28,849 nucleotides of DNA from CAYVDH01 sp964450355 (GCA_964450355.1 CAYVDH010000023.1:1-28849); one strand, 5' to 3'. Shown: positions 1 through 7,006, numbered from the stretch's first letter. Program-made: numbers and translations. Notes: generated from the letters alone by a model not told the origin.

Positions 1-223
1 GAGAAATATATCCATTACCAGTGTCAATAAAAACTTTAATTTTATCTTCTATAAGGTTTTTACCATAAATCTCAATTTTATTGTCATTATAATTATTAAT
101 AAATCCTGCAACAAAAATCTCTCCATTATCAGGAAATTCATTTTTCTTTAATATTTTCTCTTTTGTGCAAGAAAAAAATAAAATTAGCAATAAAATTATG
201 TTATGGATTTTTGTATAAAACAT
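1..223 (-). CDS. Lipoprotein, partial (3' end beyond window)
   Basis: This reading frame is open from an ATG at 223 to the window edge, giving 74 residues with no stop. The N-terminus has two Lys residues (K5, K23) around a hydrophobic run and a lipobox-like LFFSC, so Cys19 should be lipidated and the protein exported to a membrane. The mature part begins TKEKILKKNEF and is rich in Asn, Ile and Lys. No family is recognised from this fragment. The ATG lies inside the last codons of the neighbouring lipoprotein gene (23-nt overlap, different frame), so the two are probably co-transcribed and translationally coupled. It could be a partner secreted with that lipoprotein, but this is inference. 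Confidence is moderate because only the start is visible. Confidence 0.7.
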   Translation of the reverse strand, partial: MFYTKIHNIILLLILFFSCTKEKILKKNEFPDNGEIFVAGFINNYNDNKIEIYGKNLIEDKIKVFIDTGNGYIS

Positions 224-1802
224 ATCTAATTCTCATTTCAGAGTTTTGCATATCTAATGGTCCATCTAAACCATCACTGTTTATTCTATAATCTAAATGT
301 GTGCTGTAATCATTGTTATTAATAATATCAAAATATTTACTGCCTGCTCCATATAAAGTACCACCATCTTGCCAAAAATATGGATCAATATTCAATAATG
401 TATTTTGTGTTGCTCCCCAATAATATGGAACTCCTTTATGGTATGAATTTTTACCCGGTATTCCAGCATTTGGATATGCTTGGCGATACTTGAATTGAAT
501 ATTATTTATATTGTATGTACCTGTACCTCCAACCTGCGGAGAATTAAAAATCATTGGATTTTCTCTAACAGCTGAGCGCCTATCCCATTCAGTTAAATAA
601 GTAAAAATCATATCGGATTCGGGTACAAAATTATAAGAAAGGGTTTTATTTATCTCAATAGTGTTTGGCGAACCAGCTGAACTTCGTTTTGATGTCCCAT
701 TCGAAAATAGTTCTTCCCTTACAACATCGTCCTTAGATGGCTTTAACCTTGCTAATAATATATCTGTAAACTTTCTTGTACTATAACCATCTTGGTCTTG
801 GTACCAATCTCTCCCAAAAGCTCTTTTACTTACACTTTCCAGATACCATTTTTCTTTCATGTATGGGTCACCTATTGAATCTTGTTTAATAAAATCTCCT
901 GTACATATTATAACATAAGAATAAAACAAATCGTATCTGTTTCCCATAAATGTTTCATGATAACCCTTGTCATAAAAATCAACATAATTCCCATGCCTAT
1001 CTGACATTTGAAAATCTGTTAAATGTTGAATTTCTTTTAAAACTAATGTATAAGCTCCACTTTTTTGAGAATTAGCACAATCCGTACAATTTGATGGGGT
1101 CTCACCTAAAAATGGTTGACAATTTCCATCACCGCAATGTCCTTCAGGATCAAATTGAAATATTTTAGTTTTTCCAACAGCATCCTCTAAACAATTATTT
1201 ATAGCATCAACAACCCAAATGTAATAATCATCTTCATTATCAGAAGTAATATCTAAACTATCAATTGTATTAGTACTTGTATTATAGATATAACCTGTTA
1301 CTGTATCCGAAACATTTTCAAAATGTGCTATGGCTACTAAAGGTTTTGTATTAACAAAATTTTGATTGTTTCTGTTGTTAAACCTTATCTGTGTTTCATG
1401 AAAACAATCTTCAAACTCAAAACCAAAGAAAAATGAAGAATCATAATCATTGTTTGGTTTAATAACAAAAGTAGCAGCATAAACTTCATTATTAAAATCT
1501 ATTGGAAGAGAAAGAAATTGATTATGCAAATACATTGTGTATCTTTCATAACTAAAATGGCTACTGATTTCATTATGCATTTGTTGTTTAAAGTTAGGGA
1601 TATTATTAGCTAACATTGGCAATGTACGTGCAATCCATTTTAATTGATTTTCTACAAATTGTGGTTCTTCGCCCTGTGGTACAATTCCGTAGTCTTCAGA
1701 ATTAAATTGCCTGTAAACAATACTTCTTACTTCTTTCTTACAAGAGTTGTTTAATAATGTTGTGAAAAACATTAATACAATAATACTAAATTTTGCTTTC
1801 AT
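201..1802 (-). CDS. Hypothetical lipoprotein with four-Cys loop
   Basis: This encodes 533 residues and no enzyme family is recognised. Residues 1-20 form a signal peptide (MKAK, then a hydrophobic stretch) ending LNNSC, so Cys21 is the likely lipidation site; Asn at -3 is not ideal for a lipobox. The mature protein is rich in Asn, Asp and aromatic residues. Residues 223-242 form a compact C-X4-C-X10-C-X2-C loop (CGDGNC, then GETPSNCTDC) like small Cys-bearing loops seen in secreted proteins. The C-terminal half has many Tyr and Trp residues. I chose the ATG at 1802 because the longer frame's TTG at 1823 lies inside the -7 promoter box. It is first in a minus-strand pair with the partial lipoprotein. 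A surface-exposed role is inferred from the signal only. Confidence 0.8.
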   Translation of the reverse strand: MKAKFSIIVLMFFTTLLNNSCKKEVRSIVYRQFNSEDYGIVPQGEEPQFVENQLKWIARTLPMLANNIPNFKQQMHNEISSHFSYERYTMYLHNQFLSLPIDFNNEVYAATFVIKPNNDYDSSFFFGFEFEDCFHETQIRFNNRNNQNFVNTKPLVAIAHFENVSDTVTGYIYNTSTNTIDSLDITSDNEDDYYIWVVDAINNCLEDAVGKTKIFQFDPEGHCGDGNCQPFLGETPSNCTDCANSQKSGAYTLVLKEIQHLTDFQMSDRHGNYVDFYDKGYHETFMGNRYDLFYSYVIICTGDFIKQDSIGDPYMKEKWYLESVSKRAFGRDWYQDQDGYSTRKFTDILLARLKPSKDDVVREELFSNGTSKRSSAGSPNTIEINKTLSYNFVPESDMIFTYLTEWDRRSAVRENPMIFNSPQVGGTGTYNINNIQFKYRQAYPNAGIPGKNSYHKGVPYYWGATQNTLLNIDPYFWQDGGTLYGAGSKYFDIINNNDYSTHLDYRINSDGLDGPLDMQNSEMRIRYVLYKNP

Positions 1803-1820
1803 AATTTTATTTCTTTTGTA

Positions 1821-1851
1821 CAAATATAATTACTAAAATTTAAAAATCAAC
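1821..1851 (-). promoter_or_regulatory. Bacteroidota-type promoter of the lipoprotein pair
   Basis: On the minus strand the -7 box TATATTTG (1828 to 1821) matches TAnnTTTG exactly. A GTTG at 1851 to 1848 (three of four to TTTG) lies exactly 19 nt upstream, the known -33/-7 spacing of the Bacteroidota primary sigma factor. The leader to the ATG at 1802 would be about 12 nt, A-rich and without a Shine-Dalgarno sequence. Confidence 0.65.
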
Positions 1852-1880
1852 AGATTTGATGATTTTTTGAAAATTTTAAG

Positions 1881-1898
1881 ACCATTATTTGCAATGGT
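1881..1898. promoter_or_regulatory. Inverted repeat at the XRE gene start, possible operator
   Basis: ACCATT and AATGGT form perfect 6-bp arms around a 6-nt spacer. The repeat covers the putative TTG start of the XRE gene. XRE-type regulators often bind such dyads over their own promoters, so autoregulation is possible. A chance repeat in AT-rich DNA cannot be excluded. Confidence 0.3.
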
Positions 1899-2122
1899 TC
1901 AAATTGCAAAAAGCTGAATTTCTAAAAAAAATAGGATCTAAAATTGTTGAAATTAGAAAAGAAAAGAAAATTTCACAAGCTAAATTAGCGTGGCAACTTG
2001 GCAAAGACCCTCAATCCATTGAAAGAATAGAGAATGGCAAAATCAATACTTCAATATTCAATTTAAAAGAAATTGCAGACGCACTTGAAGTAGAACTTAA
2101 AGACTTATTTGTAGATTTATAG
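1889..2122 (+). CDS. Small XRE-family helix-turn-helix regulator
   Basis: This encodes 77 residues and is essentially one HTH_3 (Cro/CI) domain. The hallmark run IGSKIVEIRKEKKISQAKLA is followed by the recognition-helix region QSIERIENGK and the closing helix LKEIADALEVELKDLF. It should bind DNA as a dimer in the cytoplasm. No sensor or protease domain is attached. There is no in-frame ATG; the start is TTG at 1889 or TTG at 1904, and the choice is uncertain. It sits divergent from the lipoprotein pair (87 nt between starts) and 72 nt before the SGNH hydrolase gene on the same strand, so either neighbour could be its target. A palindrome follows its stop codon. It resembles the short chromosomal XRE proteins common in Bacteroidota; no toxin partner is visible beside it. 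Confidence 0.8.
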   Translation: MQWFKLQKAEFLKKIGSKIVEIRKEKKISQAKLAWQLGKDPQSIERIENGKINTSIFNLKEIADALEVELKDLFVDL

Positions 2123-2124
2123 TT

Positions 2125-2138
2125 AAATCAATTGATTT
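2125..2138. repeat. Perfect 14-bp palindrome AAATCAATTGATTT
   Basis: It lies 3 nt after the XRE stop and about 45 nt upstream of the SGNH gene's -7 box. It has no following T-run, so it is not a standard terminator. It may be an operator, or chance in AT-rich sequence. Confidence 0.3.
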
Positions 2139-2182
2139 TAAATTGAAAAGATTTATGTTGAAAATTTAAACCCTTTTCACCT

Positions 2183-2190
2183 TACATTTG
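2183..2190 (+). promoter_or_regulatory. -7 box TACATTTG of the SGNH-kdsC unit
   Basis: This is an exact TAnnTTTG match ending only 4 nt before the GTG start of the SGNH gene, so transcription should begin at about the start codon. A TTG at 2158-2160 could serve as -33, but its spacing (22 nt) is longer than the usual 19. Confidence 0.55.
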
Positions 2191-2194
2191 CCTT

Positions 2195-3241
2195 GTGAAA
2201 ACTTTAGTTAAAAGAATAGTACAAATTGTAATTGTATTTGTACTTCTTGAAATTTTTTTACAGTTTTATAACCCATTTCGCTCTCGTGTGAAAAATGGAG
2301 ACGTTATTTTGCCTAAACATGTTAAATATGAACTTGCGGAATTGAACATCAAAGGCTTGGATTCTCATTTACTTCATCAAAAAAACAACATAGGTTTTCG
2401 TGGTTCTGACTGGAACGACAGCATCAAATTAAAAAAAATTATTTTCATGGGCGGCAGCACCACCGAATGTTTTTATTTAAACGACAACAAAGATTGGCCT
2501 TCGATATTTGCTTCAAAAATAAATGAGAAAAAAACTACTTATTGGGTAAACAATGCTGGAATGGATGGACAAAGTTCTTATGGCAATTTAGTGATGTTAA
2601 AACAACACGTTTTAAATTTAAAACCAGACTATGTGATTCTGATGACTGGATTGAACGACATTGGATTAAAAAAACCTTCAAAATACGATGAAACAGATGC
2701 CAAAGGTTGGAGATACTTGTATAACAAACTTGAACTTCCTGCTACTATTGTTAACCTAATCAGAGCTAATAAAGCGAAAAAACTAGGATTTAATCATCAA
2801 GTATTGGATGTTGAAAAAGCCGAAAAAATCAACCTAACAGATACTCAAATAGTTCAAAGAATCACCAATGAATTGCCCTTAATTCAATCTTACAAAGAAA
2901 GAATAAAAGAAATTGCAAAATTGTGTAAAGAAAACAATACCAAACTTATTTTCATTTCTCAAACTGTGTTATTTGGCGATGAAAATGACATGTTTACAAA
3001 TGCCAATTTATCAGATATAAAAGTGGGTGAAACCAATGGAAAAACGCTTGCTCTACTTTTAAAACAATACAATAAAGCAACTTATGAAGTAACTGAAGAG
3101 TTAGGTTTAAAATTTGTCAATTTATCATTGAGATTGCCAAAGGATTCACGCTTTTTTTATGATGGAATTCACTTTACTAACGAAGGTTCTGAAATGGTAG
3201 CTAGTTTAATCTATGACGAACTTGAAAATGAATTTAAATAA
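2195..3241 (+). CDS. Membrane-anchored SGNH/GDSL-family hydrolase
   Basis: This encodes 348 residues. An N-terminal hydrophobic segment (about 8-24) would anchor it with the catalytic domain outside the cytoplasmic membrane. SGNH blocks are visible: GGSTTE with the candidate nucleophile Ser88 (block I), GLNDIG with Asn154 (block III) and DGIHFTNEG with Asp323 and His326 (block V). These enzymes cleave or transfer acyl esters, often on surface polysaccharides, but the substrate cannot be read from sequence. The start is GTG; no in-frame ATG exists before residue 85, and a later start would lose the anchor and block I. Its stop is one base before the kdsC ATG, so the two are probably one transcript, weakly suggesting a role in envelope glycan modification. 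Confidence 0.85.
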   Translation: MKTLVKRIVQIVIVFVLLEIFLQFYNPFRSRVKNGDVILPKHVKYELAELNIKGLDSHLLHQKNNIGFRGSDWNDSIKLKKIIFMGGSTTECFYLNDNKDWPSIFASKINEKKTTYWVNNAGMDGQSSYGNLVMLKQHVLNLKPDYVILMTGLNDIGLKKPSKYDETDAKGWRYLYNKLELPATIVNLIRANKAKKLGFNHQVLDVEKAEKINLTDTQIVQRITNELPLIQSYKERIKEIAKLCKENNTKLIFISQTVLFGDENDMFTNANLSDIKVGETNGKTLALLLKQYNKATYEVTEELGLKFVNLSLRLPKDSRFFYDGIHFTNEGSEMVASLIYDELENEFK

Positions 3242-3242
3242 C

Positions 3243-3764
3243 ATGGAATTAATTCACGATAAATTATTGCAAATAAAAGCCTTTGTATTTGATGTTGATG
3301 GTGTATTTACAGATGGAAGTGTCATTGCTACAGAAAATGGCGAATTTCTAAGAACATTCAACATCAAAGATGGTTATGCAATTCAACATGCTATCAAATC
3401 AGAATACCCTATTGCAATTATCTCTGGTGGTAGCTCTGAAGGTGTTCGCAAACGCTTTGAAATGCTTGGAGTGAAAGAAATATATTTAGGTCAAAAAAAC
3501 AAAACCGAAGCGTTCCAATTGTTTTTAAACAAACACAATTTATCAGCCAAAGACATCGCTTATATGGGTGATGATATCCCAGATTTATTGTTGTTAAAAG
3601 AAGTAGGGTTCAGTTGTTCTCCTAAAGATGCGGCTATAGATATATTAAATGTCGTTGATTATATTTCTCCAATTGAAGGTGGAAAAGGATGCGTAAGAGA
3701 ACTCATAGAAAAAACCATGAAGTTACAAAACAAATGGTGGCATGGCGAAAGCTACAGTTGGTAA
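3243..3764 (+). CDS. kdsC: 3-deoxy-D-manno-octulosonate 8-phosphate phosphatase (KdsC-type)
   Basis: This HAD-superfamily phosphatase of 173 residues should hydrolyse Kdo-8-phosphate to Kdo in the cytoplasm, the step before Kdo activation for lipopolysaccharide core synthesis. HAD motif I is DVDGVFTDG (nucleophile Asp17, acid/base Asp19), motif II is ISGGS (Ser61), the motif III lysine is in GQKNKTEA (Lys85 or Lys87), and motif IV is GDDIPD (Asp110, Asp111, Asp114). There is no cap domain insertion and the length is right for tetrameric KdsC. Upstream ATGs at 3213 and 3228 lie inside the SGNH gene; I prefer 3243, one base after that gene's stop, because MELIHDKLLQ is the expected family start. 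Its end is 2 nt from the convergent dtd stop. KdsC implies a Gram-negative outer membrane. Confidence 0.9.
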   Translation: MELIHDKLLQIKAFVFDVDGVFTDGSVIATENGEFLRTFNIKDGYAIQHAIKSEYPIAIISGGSSEGVRKRFEMLGVKEIYLGQKNKTEAFQLFLNKHNLSAKDIAYMGDDIPDLLLLKEVGFSCSPKDAAIDILNVVDYISPIEGGKGCVRELIEKTMKLQNKWWHGESYSW

Positions 3765-3766
3765 TG

Positions 3767-4219
3767 TTATTGCTTAGTTTTACTGTCCATTAGGATTGTA
3801 ACAGGACCATCATTGCACAATTCAATTTGCATGTCTGCACCAAATTTACCAGTTGCTACCAGTTTAGTCACTTTCGTCTGTAACGATTTTATGAATTGTT
3901 CGTACAATGGGATGGCTATGTCTGGTTTGGCAGCTTGTATAAACGATGGCCTGTTTCCTTTGGCATATTGTACATGCAAAGTAAATTGACTCACTACCAT
4001 GATTTCGCCCTGAACATCGTTTACACTTAAAGTCATTTTACCATCATCATCGCTAAAAATCCTTAATTGACTTATTTTTTGAGATAGCCATTCTATGTCT
4101 TCATTGTTGTCATTTTCTTCAATGCCAAGCAATACCAATAAACCATGTTGTATGCTTGAATAAAGTTCTTTGTTAATGAACAATTGAGTTTTGCTAACTC
4201 TTTGTATTACCACCCTCAT
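3767..4219 (-). CDS. dtd: D-aminoacyl-tRNA deacylase
   Basis: This encodes 150 residues, full length for DTD. The enzyme removes D-amino acids (and Gly mischarged on tRNA-Ala) from tRNAs in the cytoplasm. Both signature motifs are intact: SQFTL at 77-81 and GPVT at 138-141, which contains the Gly-cisPro pair that enforces chirality. The N-terminus MRVVIQRVSK is typical. The ATG overlaps the stop of the upstream outer-membrane protein gene by 4 nt (ATGA), so it is the last gene of a MATE, outer-membrane protein, dtd unit. No functional link between the three is evident. It converges on kdsC with only 2 nt between stop codons. Confidence 0.95.
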   Translation of the reverse strand: MRVVIQRVSKTQLFINKELYSSIQHGLLVLLGIEENDNNEDIEWLSQKISQLRIFSDDDGKMTLSVNDVQGEIMVVSQFTLHVQYAKGNRPSFIQAAKPDIAIPLYEQFIKSLQTKVTKLVATGKFGADMQIELCNDGPVTILMDSKTKQ

Positions 4220-4998
4220 TTTTGTTCTTCTTTAAATTCTTTTGCATCTAATAAATAATGCAATCCAATCTCTAACCCATAGGCATAAAGATGGTGCCTT
4301 TCCTGACCATAATTGGCTGTAAGTAAAGGAAAATAAACAGTAGGCTGTACAAAAATCCATGTTTTATTTGGATAAATCATGTTCTCGAAACGAATGCCTG
4401 TTTGAACATTTAAGTTGATTCTTGATGGTTCTTCTTTGGCATTTTCAAGTATAAATTCTTTTTTTCCATAAGCTGAGAAACCATACAATTTTGCTTTGAT
4501 ATCGTGATTCAATAAATAGGACAATGAACCTCCAACTGAATAGTAAATTTTTGAAGATTTAAATTTTTTTATTCTAAATTGTGTATGGTACAAAAAAGGC
4601 AAACTGATGTGTTGATACCTGTAATTAAACAACACATATTTATCACCTATTTGTGAAATATCGGCTACAATACCAATTTCAGGATGAATGGTATCTAAAA
4701 ATTTTAGGTTAGATTTTTTGCGAGTAAAGCCTATGTTTAAGAAATGTATTCCTACGCTGAATTTGGAATATTTATTAATATCAAAATTTAAATAACAACC
4801 AGCACTAAGTGATTTCCTGTTAATGTCTGCTTTGTTAATGGAATCTTTGAACTGTTGAGTTACATTGTCTTTAAAAGTAATGAATCGATTACTCAACATA
4901 GGATTAGCAAATACTGTAAGGCTTTTTTTTAATTGTTGTGAAAACGAAAGATGAAAAACCATCAAACAAAAAAACAAAGGAAGACATTTTTTAATCAT
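4216..4998 (-). CDS. Putative outer-membrane beta-barrel protein
   Basis: This encodes 260 residues. Residues 1-20 are a Sec signal peptide (MIKK, a hydrophobic core, then FSFSQ-like cleavage near HLSFS/QQ). The mature part alternates polar and hydrophobic or aromatic residues in strand-like blocks (for example VGIHFLNIGFT, IYYSVGGSLSYLL, YGLEIGLHYLL) as in small Bacteroidota barrel proteins. No specific family or substrate is recognised. I use the ATG at 4998 rather than the TTG one codon earlier; it overlaps the MATE stop by 8 nt. It lies between a MATE exporter and dtd in an overlapping minus-strand unit, so coupling is likely. A structural or porin-like role is only an inference. Confidence 0.75.
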   Translation of the reverse strand: MIKKCLPLFFCLMVFHLSFSQQLKKSLTVFANPMLSNRFITFKDNVTQQFKDSINKADINRKSLSAGCYLNFDINKYSKFSVGIHFLNIGFTRKKSNLKFLDTIHPEIGIVADISQIGDKYVLFNYRYQHISLPFLYHTQFRIKKFKSSKIYYSVGGSLSYLLNHDIKAKLYGFSAYGKKEFILENAKEEPSRINLNVQTGIRFENMIYPNKTWIFVQPTVYFPLLTANYGQERHHLYAYGLEIGLHYLLDAKEFKEEQK

Positions 4999-6340
4999 CA
5001 AATTTTAATTTAGAATACAAAGATTGTTTAAAAAATCTAAAAAACAGTGCAATTGAAGCAAATGTTAATCCAAAAATAATAAAAAACCAAATGCCGTTGA
5101 TGCCTTTATTAAAATGAAAACAGGCAATGTAAGCTCCAGGCACCATGATTATCCAATATGAAATAAAGGCTATAACACCTGTAAATAGGGTATCTTTAAT
5201 GCCCCTTAATATTCCTGCTGAAACAGCTTGTATGCCATCAGCTAATTGAAAGAATGCTGCTAGAAAAATCAAATATTTCGCACTTTCTATTACCGAAATA
5301 TCTGTGTTGTACATTTTGGCAATTTGTTCGCTAAACAGGATAAATACGGCCATAAATATCAATTCAAAAAACACACTGATTAACAAGGCTGCAAAGCCCG
5401 CTTTTCTTATCATTAATTTATCTTTAAGTCCGTAATAATTCCCAACAATGATGTTGCCAGCGGCTGCAATACCAGTTATAAACATATAAGTGAGAGAGGC
5501 AATATTAATTGCAATTTGATGTGCAGCTAAATACACCTCATTGATCCATCCTGTCATGATTAACGCTGCAGTAAATGCACCCATTTCAAAAAAGAATGTA
5601 AATCCGATGGGCAAACCCAATTTTAATATTTCAATTTGATAATCTATATTCAAATATTTTTTCAAACGAAATTCTTTCATCATCGGGTGGTACCAAGCCC
5701 AAAAAAGCATGATAATTGCCATTGCAAAACGAGAAATAACCGTAGCCCATGCTGCTCCTACAAGTCCCATAGGTTCAAACCCCCAATGACCAAATATCAT
5801 CAAATAATTGAGCAATACATTTAATCCAACCCCAAAATAGGTCACATACATTGAAATTTTTGTTTGACCAATGCCATCTAATATCTGCTTACCACAATTG
5901 TAAAACATCATGGCAGGTACACTGAAATTTACAATCCATAAATAGTCAGCTCCAAGTTTTGTAACAATTGCAGATTGCTTGAACAAATAAAAATGTTCTA
6001 CTAAAAACAAATTGATTATAAATAAAACAACACTAAACCAAGCACTGACTTTGAGCGATGAAATAAACAATGGGATGCTTTGTTCAGGTTTATTCTCTCC
6101 TACTTTAATAGACGCTAATGTGCTGATGGCATACATCAATCCAACACCTATTAACATAAATAAAAAGTAAATAGCATTACCTACACTGGCTGCCCCCATT
6201 TCAGGAGTGCCTACTCTGCCTAACATGACAGTGTCACAAAAGCCCATAAGCACCAAACCAAATTGACCAATGGTGATTGGATAAGCTAATGACATTGTTT
6301 TTTTTATGATTGGTCTGTATGAATCTAATTTTTTAAACAA
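4991..6340 (-). CDS. MATE-family multidrug exporter (NorM-like)
   Basis: This is a 449-residue polytopic inner-membrane protein with about 12 hydrophobic helices in two related halves, the size and layout of NorM-type MATE antiporters. The N-terminal helix region PITIGQFGLVLMGFCDTVML carries the family pattern, and the second half repeats a similar one after about residue 235 (LGLPIGFTFFFEMGAF). Such proteins export cationic drugs or metabolites using Na+ or H+ gradients; the substrate is unknown. The start is TTG at 6340, chosen because the family N-terminus precedes the first helix; an in-frame ATG at 6295 would remove most of it. It is the first gene of the minus-strand unit with the outer-membrane protein and dtd and is divergent from mraZ. 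Confidence 0.9.
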   Translation of the reverse strand: MFKKLDSYRPIIKKTMSLAYPITIGQFGLVLMGFCDTVMLGRVGTPEMGAASVGNAIYFLFMLIGVGLMYAISTLASIKVGENKPEQSIPLFISSLKVSAWFSVVLFIINLFLVEHFYLFKQSAIVTKLGADYLWIVNFSVPAMMFYNCGKQILDGIGQTKISMYVTYFGVGLNVLLNYLMIFGHWGFEPMGLVGAAWATVISRFAMAIIMLFWAWYHPMMKEFRLKKYLNIDYQIEILKLGLPIGFTFFFEMGAFTAALIMTGWINEVYLAAHQIAINIASLTYMFITGIAAAGNIIVGNYYGLKDKLMIRKAGFAALLISVFFELIFMAVFILFSEQIAKMYNTDISVIESAKYLIFLAAFFQLADGIQAVSAGILRGIKDTLFTGVIAFISYWIIMVPGAYIACFHFNKGINGIWFFIIFGLTFASIALFFRFFKQSLYSKLKFDD

Positions 6341-6345
6341 GCTTG

Positions 6346-6353
6346 CAAAGATA
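6346..6353 (-). promoter_or_regulatory. -7 box TATCTTTG of the MATE unit
   Basis: This is an exact TAnnTTTG match on the minus strand, ending 5 nt before the TTG start codon. No TTTG or TTG stands 19 nt upstream, so the -33 element is absent or degenerate. The position implies a leaderless or nearly leaderless transcript if TTG at 6340 is the start. Confidence 0.5.
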
Positions 6354-6445
6354 TTTTTAAATGCCTGTGAATTTTAATTTTTTTAAATCTTGCTTATCTA
6401 TTTGTCATTCAAACATATACATCCAATAAAAATTTATTTTTCCAC

Positions 6446-6472
6446 AAAGTGGAGAAAAGTGGAGAAAAGTGG
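6446..6472 (+). promoter_or_regulatory. MraZ box: three AAAGTGG direct repeats
   Basis: AAAGTGG occurs at 6446-6452, 6456-6462 and 6466-6472, each separated by AGA, an exact 10-bp period (one helical turn). This is the arrangement described for MraZ-binding sites in Mollicutes (AAAGTG[T/G] with 3-nt spacers). The first copy is also the right arm of CCAC-AAA-GTGG (6442-6452). The site ends 42 nt before the mraZ ATG, as expected for repression of the dcw cluster by its first gene product. Confidence 0.85.
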
Positions 6473-6484
6473 TTTTTTTCATTT

Positions 6485-6492
6485 TATCTTTA
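6485..6492 (+). promoter_or_regulatory. Candidate -7 box of the dcw promoter
   Basis: TATCTTTA matches TAnnTTTG except for the final base and lies 12 nt after the last MraZ repeat, so the repeats would cover its -33 region. No TTTG stands at the right spacing. The leader would be about 15 nt. Confidence 0.35.
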
Positions 6493-6514
6493 CCGAAAAA
6501 TTTTTTTAACCGTC

Positions 6515-7006
6515 ATGGCGCGATTTATCGGAGAATTTGAATGTAAAATTGACAACAAAGGCAGAATTATTCTGCCGGCAAAGTTGCGTTTGCAAATTCC
6601 GGATAAGGATGCTAAGTCCATGGTCATCAATCGTGGTTTTGAAAAATGTTTAGTGCTTTACACTTCTGCAGACTGGAATTTGGAAACAGAAAAACTCAAT
6701 GTTTTAAATGATTTCAATAGGCAAGCACGAAAATTCATCAGACAATTCAACAATGGCGCTAACATTGTTCAAATAGACAATAACAGCCGAATAAACATCC
6801 CCAACAATTTAGTAGAATATGCTGATTTGAAAGACGATGTTATCATCTCCTGTTACAACAATAAAATTGAATTGTGGAATAAAACCCATTATCAAGAAGA
6901 ATTGAGTTTTGATGATGAAGAGTTTTCAAGAATGGCAGAAGAATTAATGGGCAACAAAAACCCTCAAAATCAAATTGGATTTGACCGAAATGACAATGAC
7001 GATTAA
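6515..7006 (+). CDS. mraZ: Transcriptional regulator MraZ
   Basis: This encodes 163 residues. MraZ is a ring-forming DNA-binding protein with two AbrB/SpoVT-like halves. The first half has FECKIDNKGRIILPAKLR with the usual DxxGR signature; the second has VQIDNNSRINIPNNL, where Ser replaces the Gly. Its known role is to bind direct repeats upstream of its own gene and control the division and cell wall cluster. Three such repeats stand at 6446-6472. I chose the ATG at 6515 (MARFIGEFE); the longer frame from GTG at 6449 would begin inside the operator and adds a non-family sequence. The last residues overlap the rsmH start. The C-terminal tail (EELMGNKNPQ onward) is polar and probably flexible. 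Confidence 0.95.
   Translation: MARFIGEFECKIDNKGRIILPAKLRLQIPDKDAKSMVINRGFEKCLVLYTSADWNLETEKLNVLNDFNRQARKFIRQFNNGANIVQIDNNSRINIPNNLVEYADLKDDVIISCYNNKIELWNKTHYQEELSFDDEEFSRMAEELMGNKNPQNQIGFDRNDNDD

Noticed and set aside
1803..1823. Lipoprotein start at TTG 1823
   Set aside because: It lies in the -7 box, and the ATG at 1802 gives a proper signal peptide.
5636..5824. 62-codon plus-strand frame inside the MATE gene
   Set aside because: It lies opposite conserved membrane helices; composition is not protein-like.
6449..6514. N-terminal extension of mraZ from a GTG at 6449
   Set aside because: The GTG is part of the MraZ repeat itself, the added 22 residues do not match the family, and ATG at 6515 gives the canonical MARFIGEFE start.
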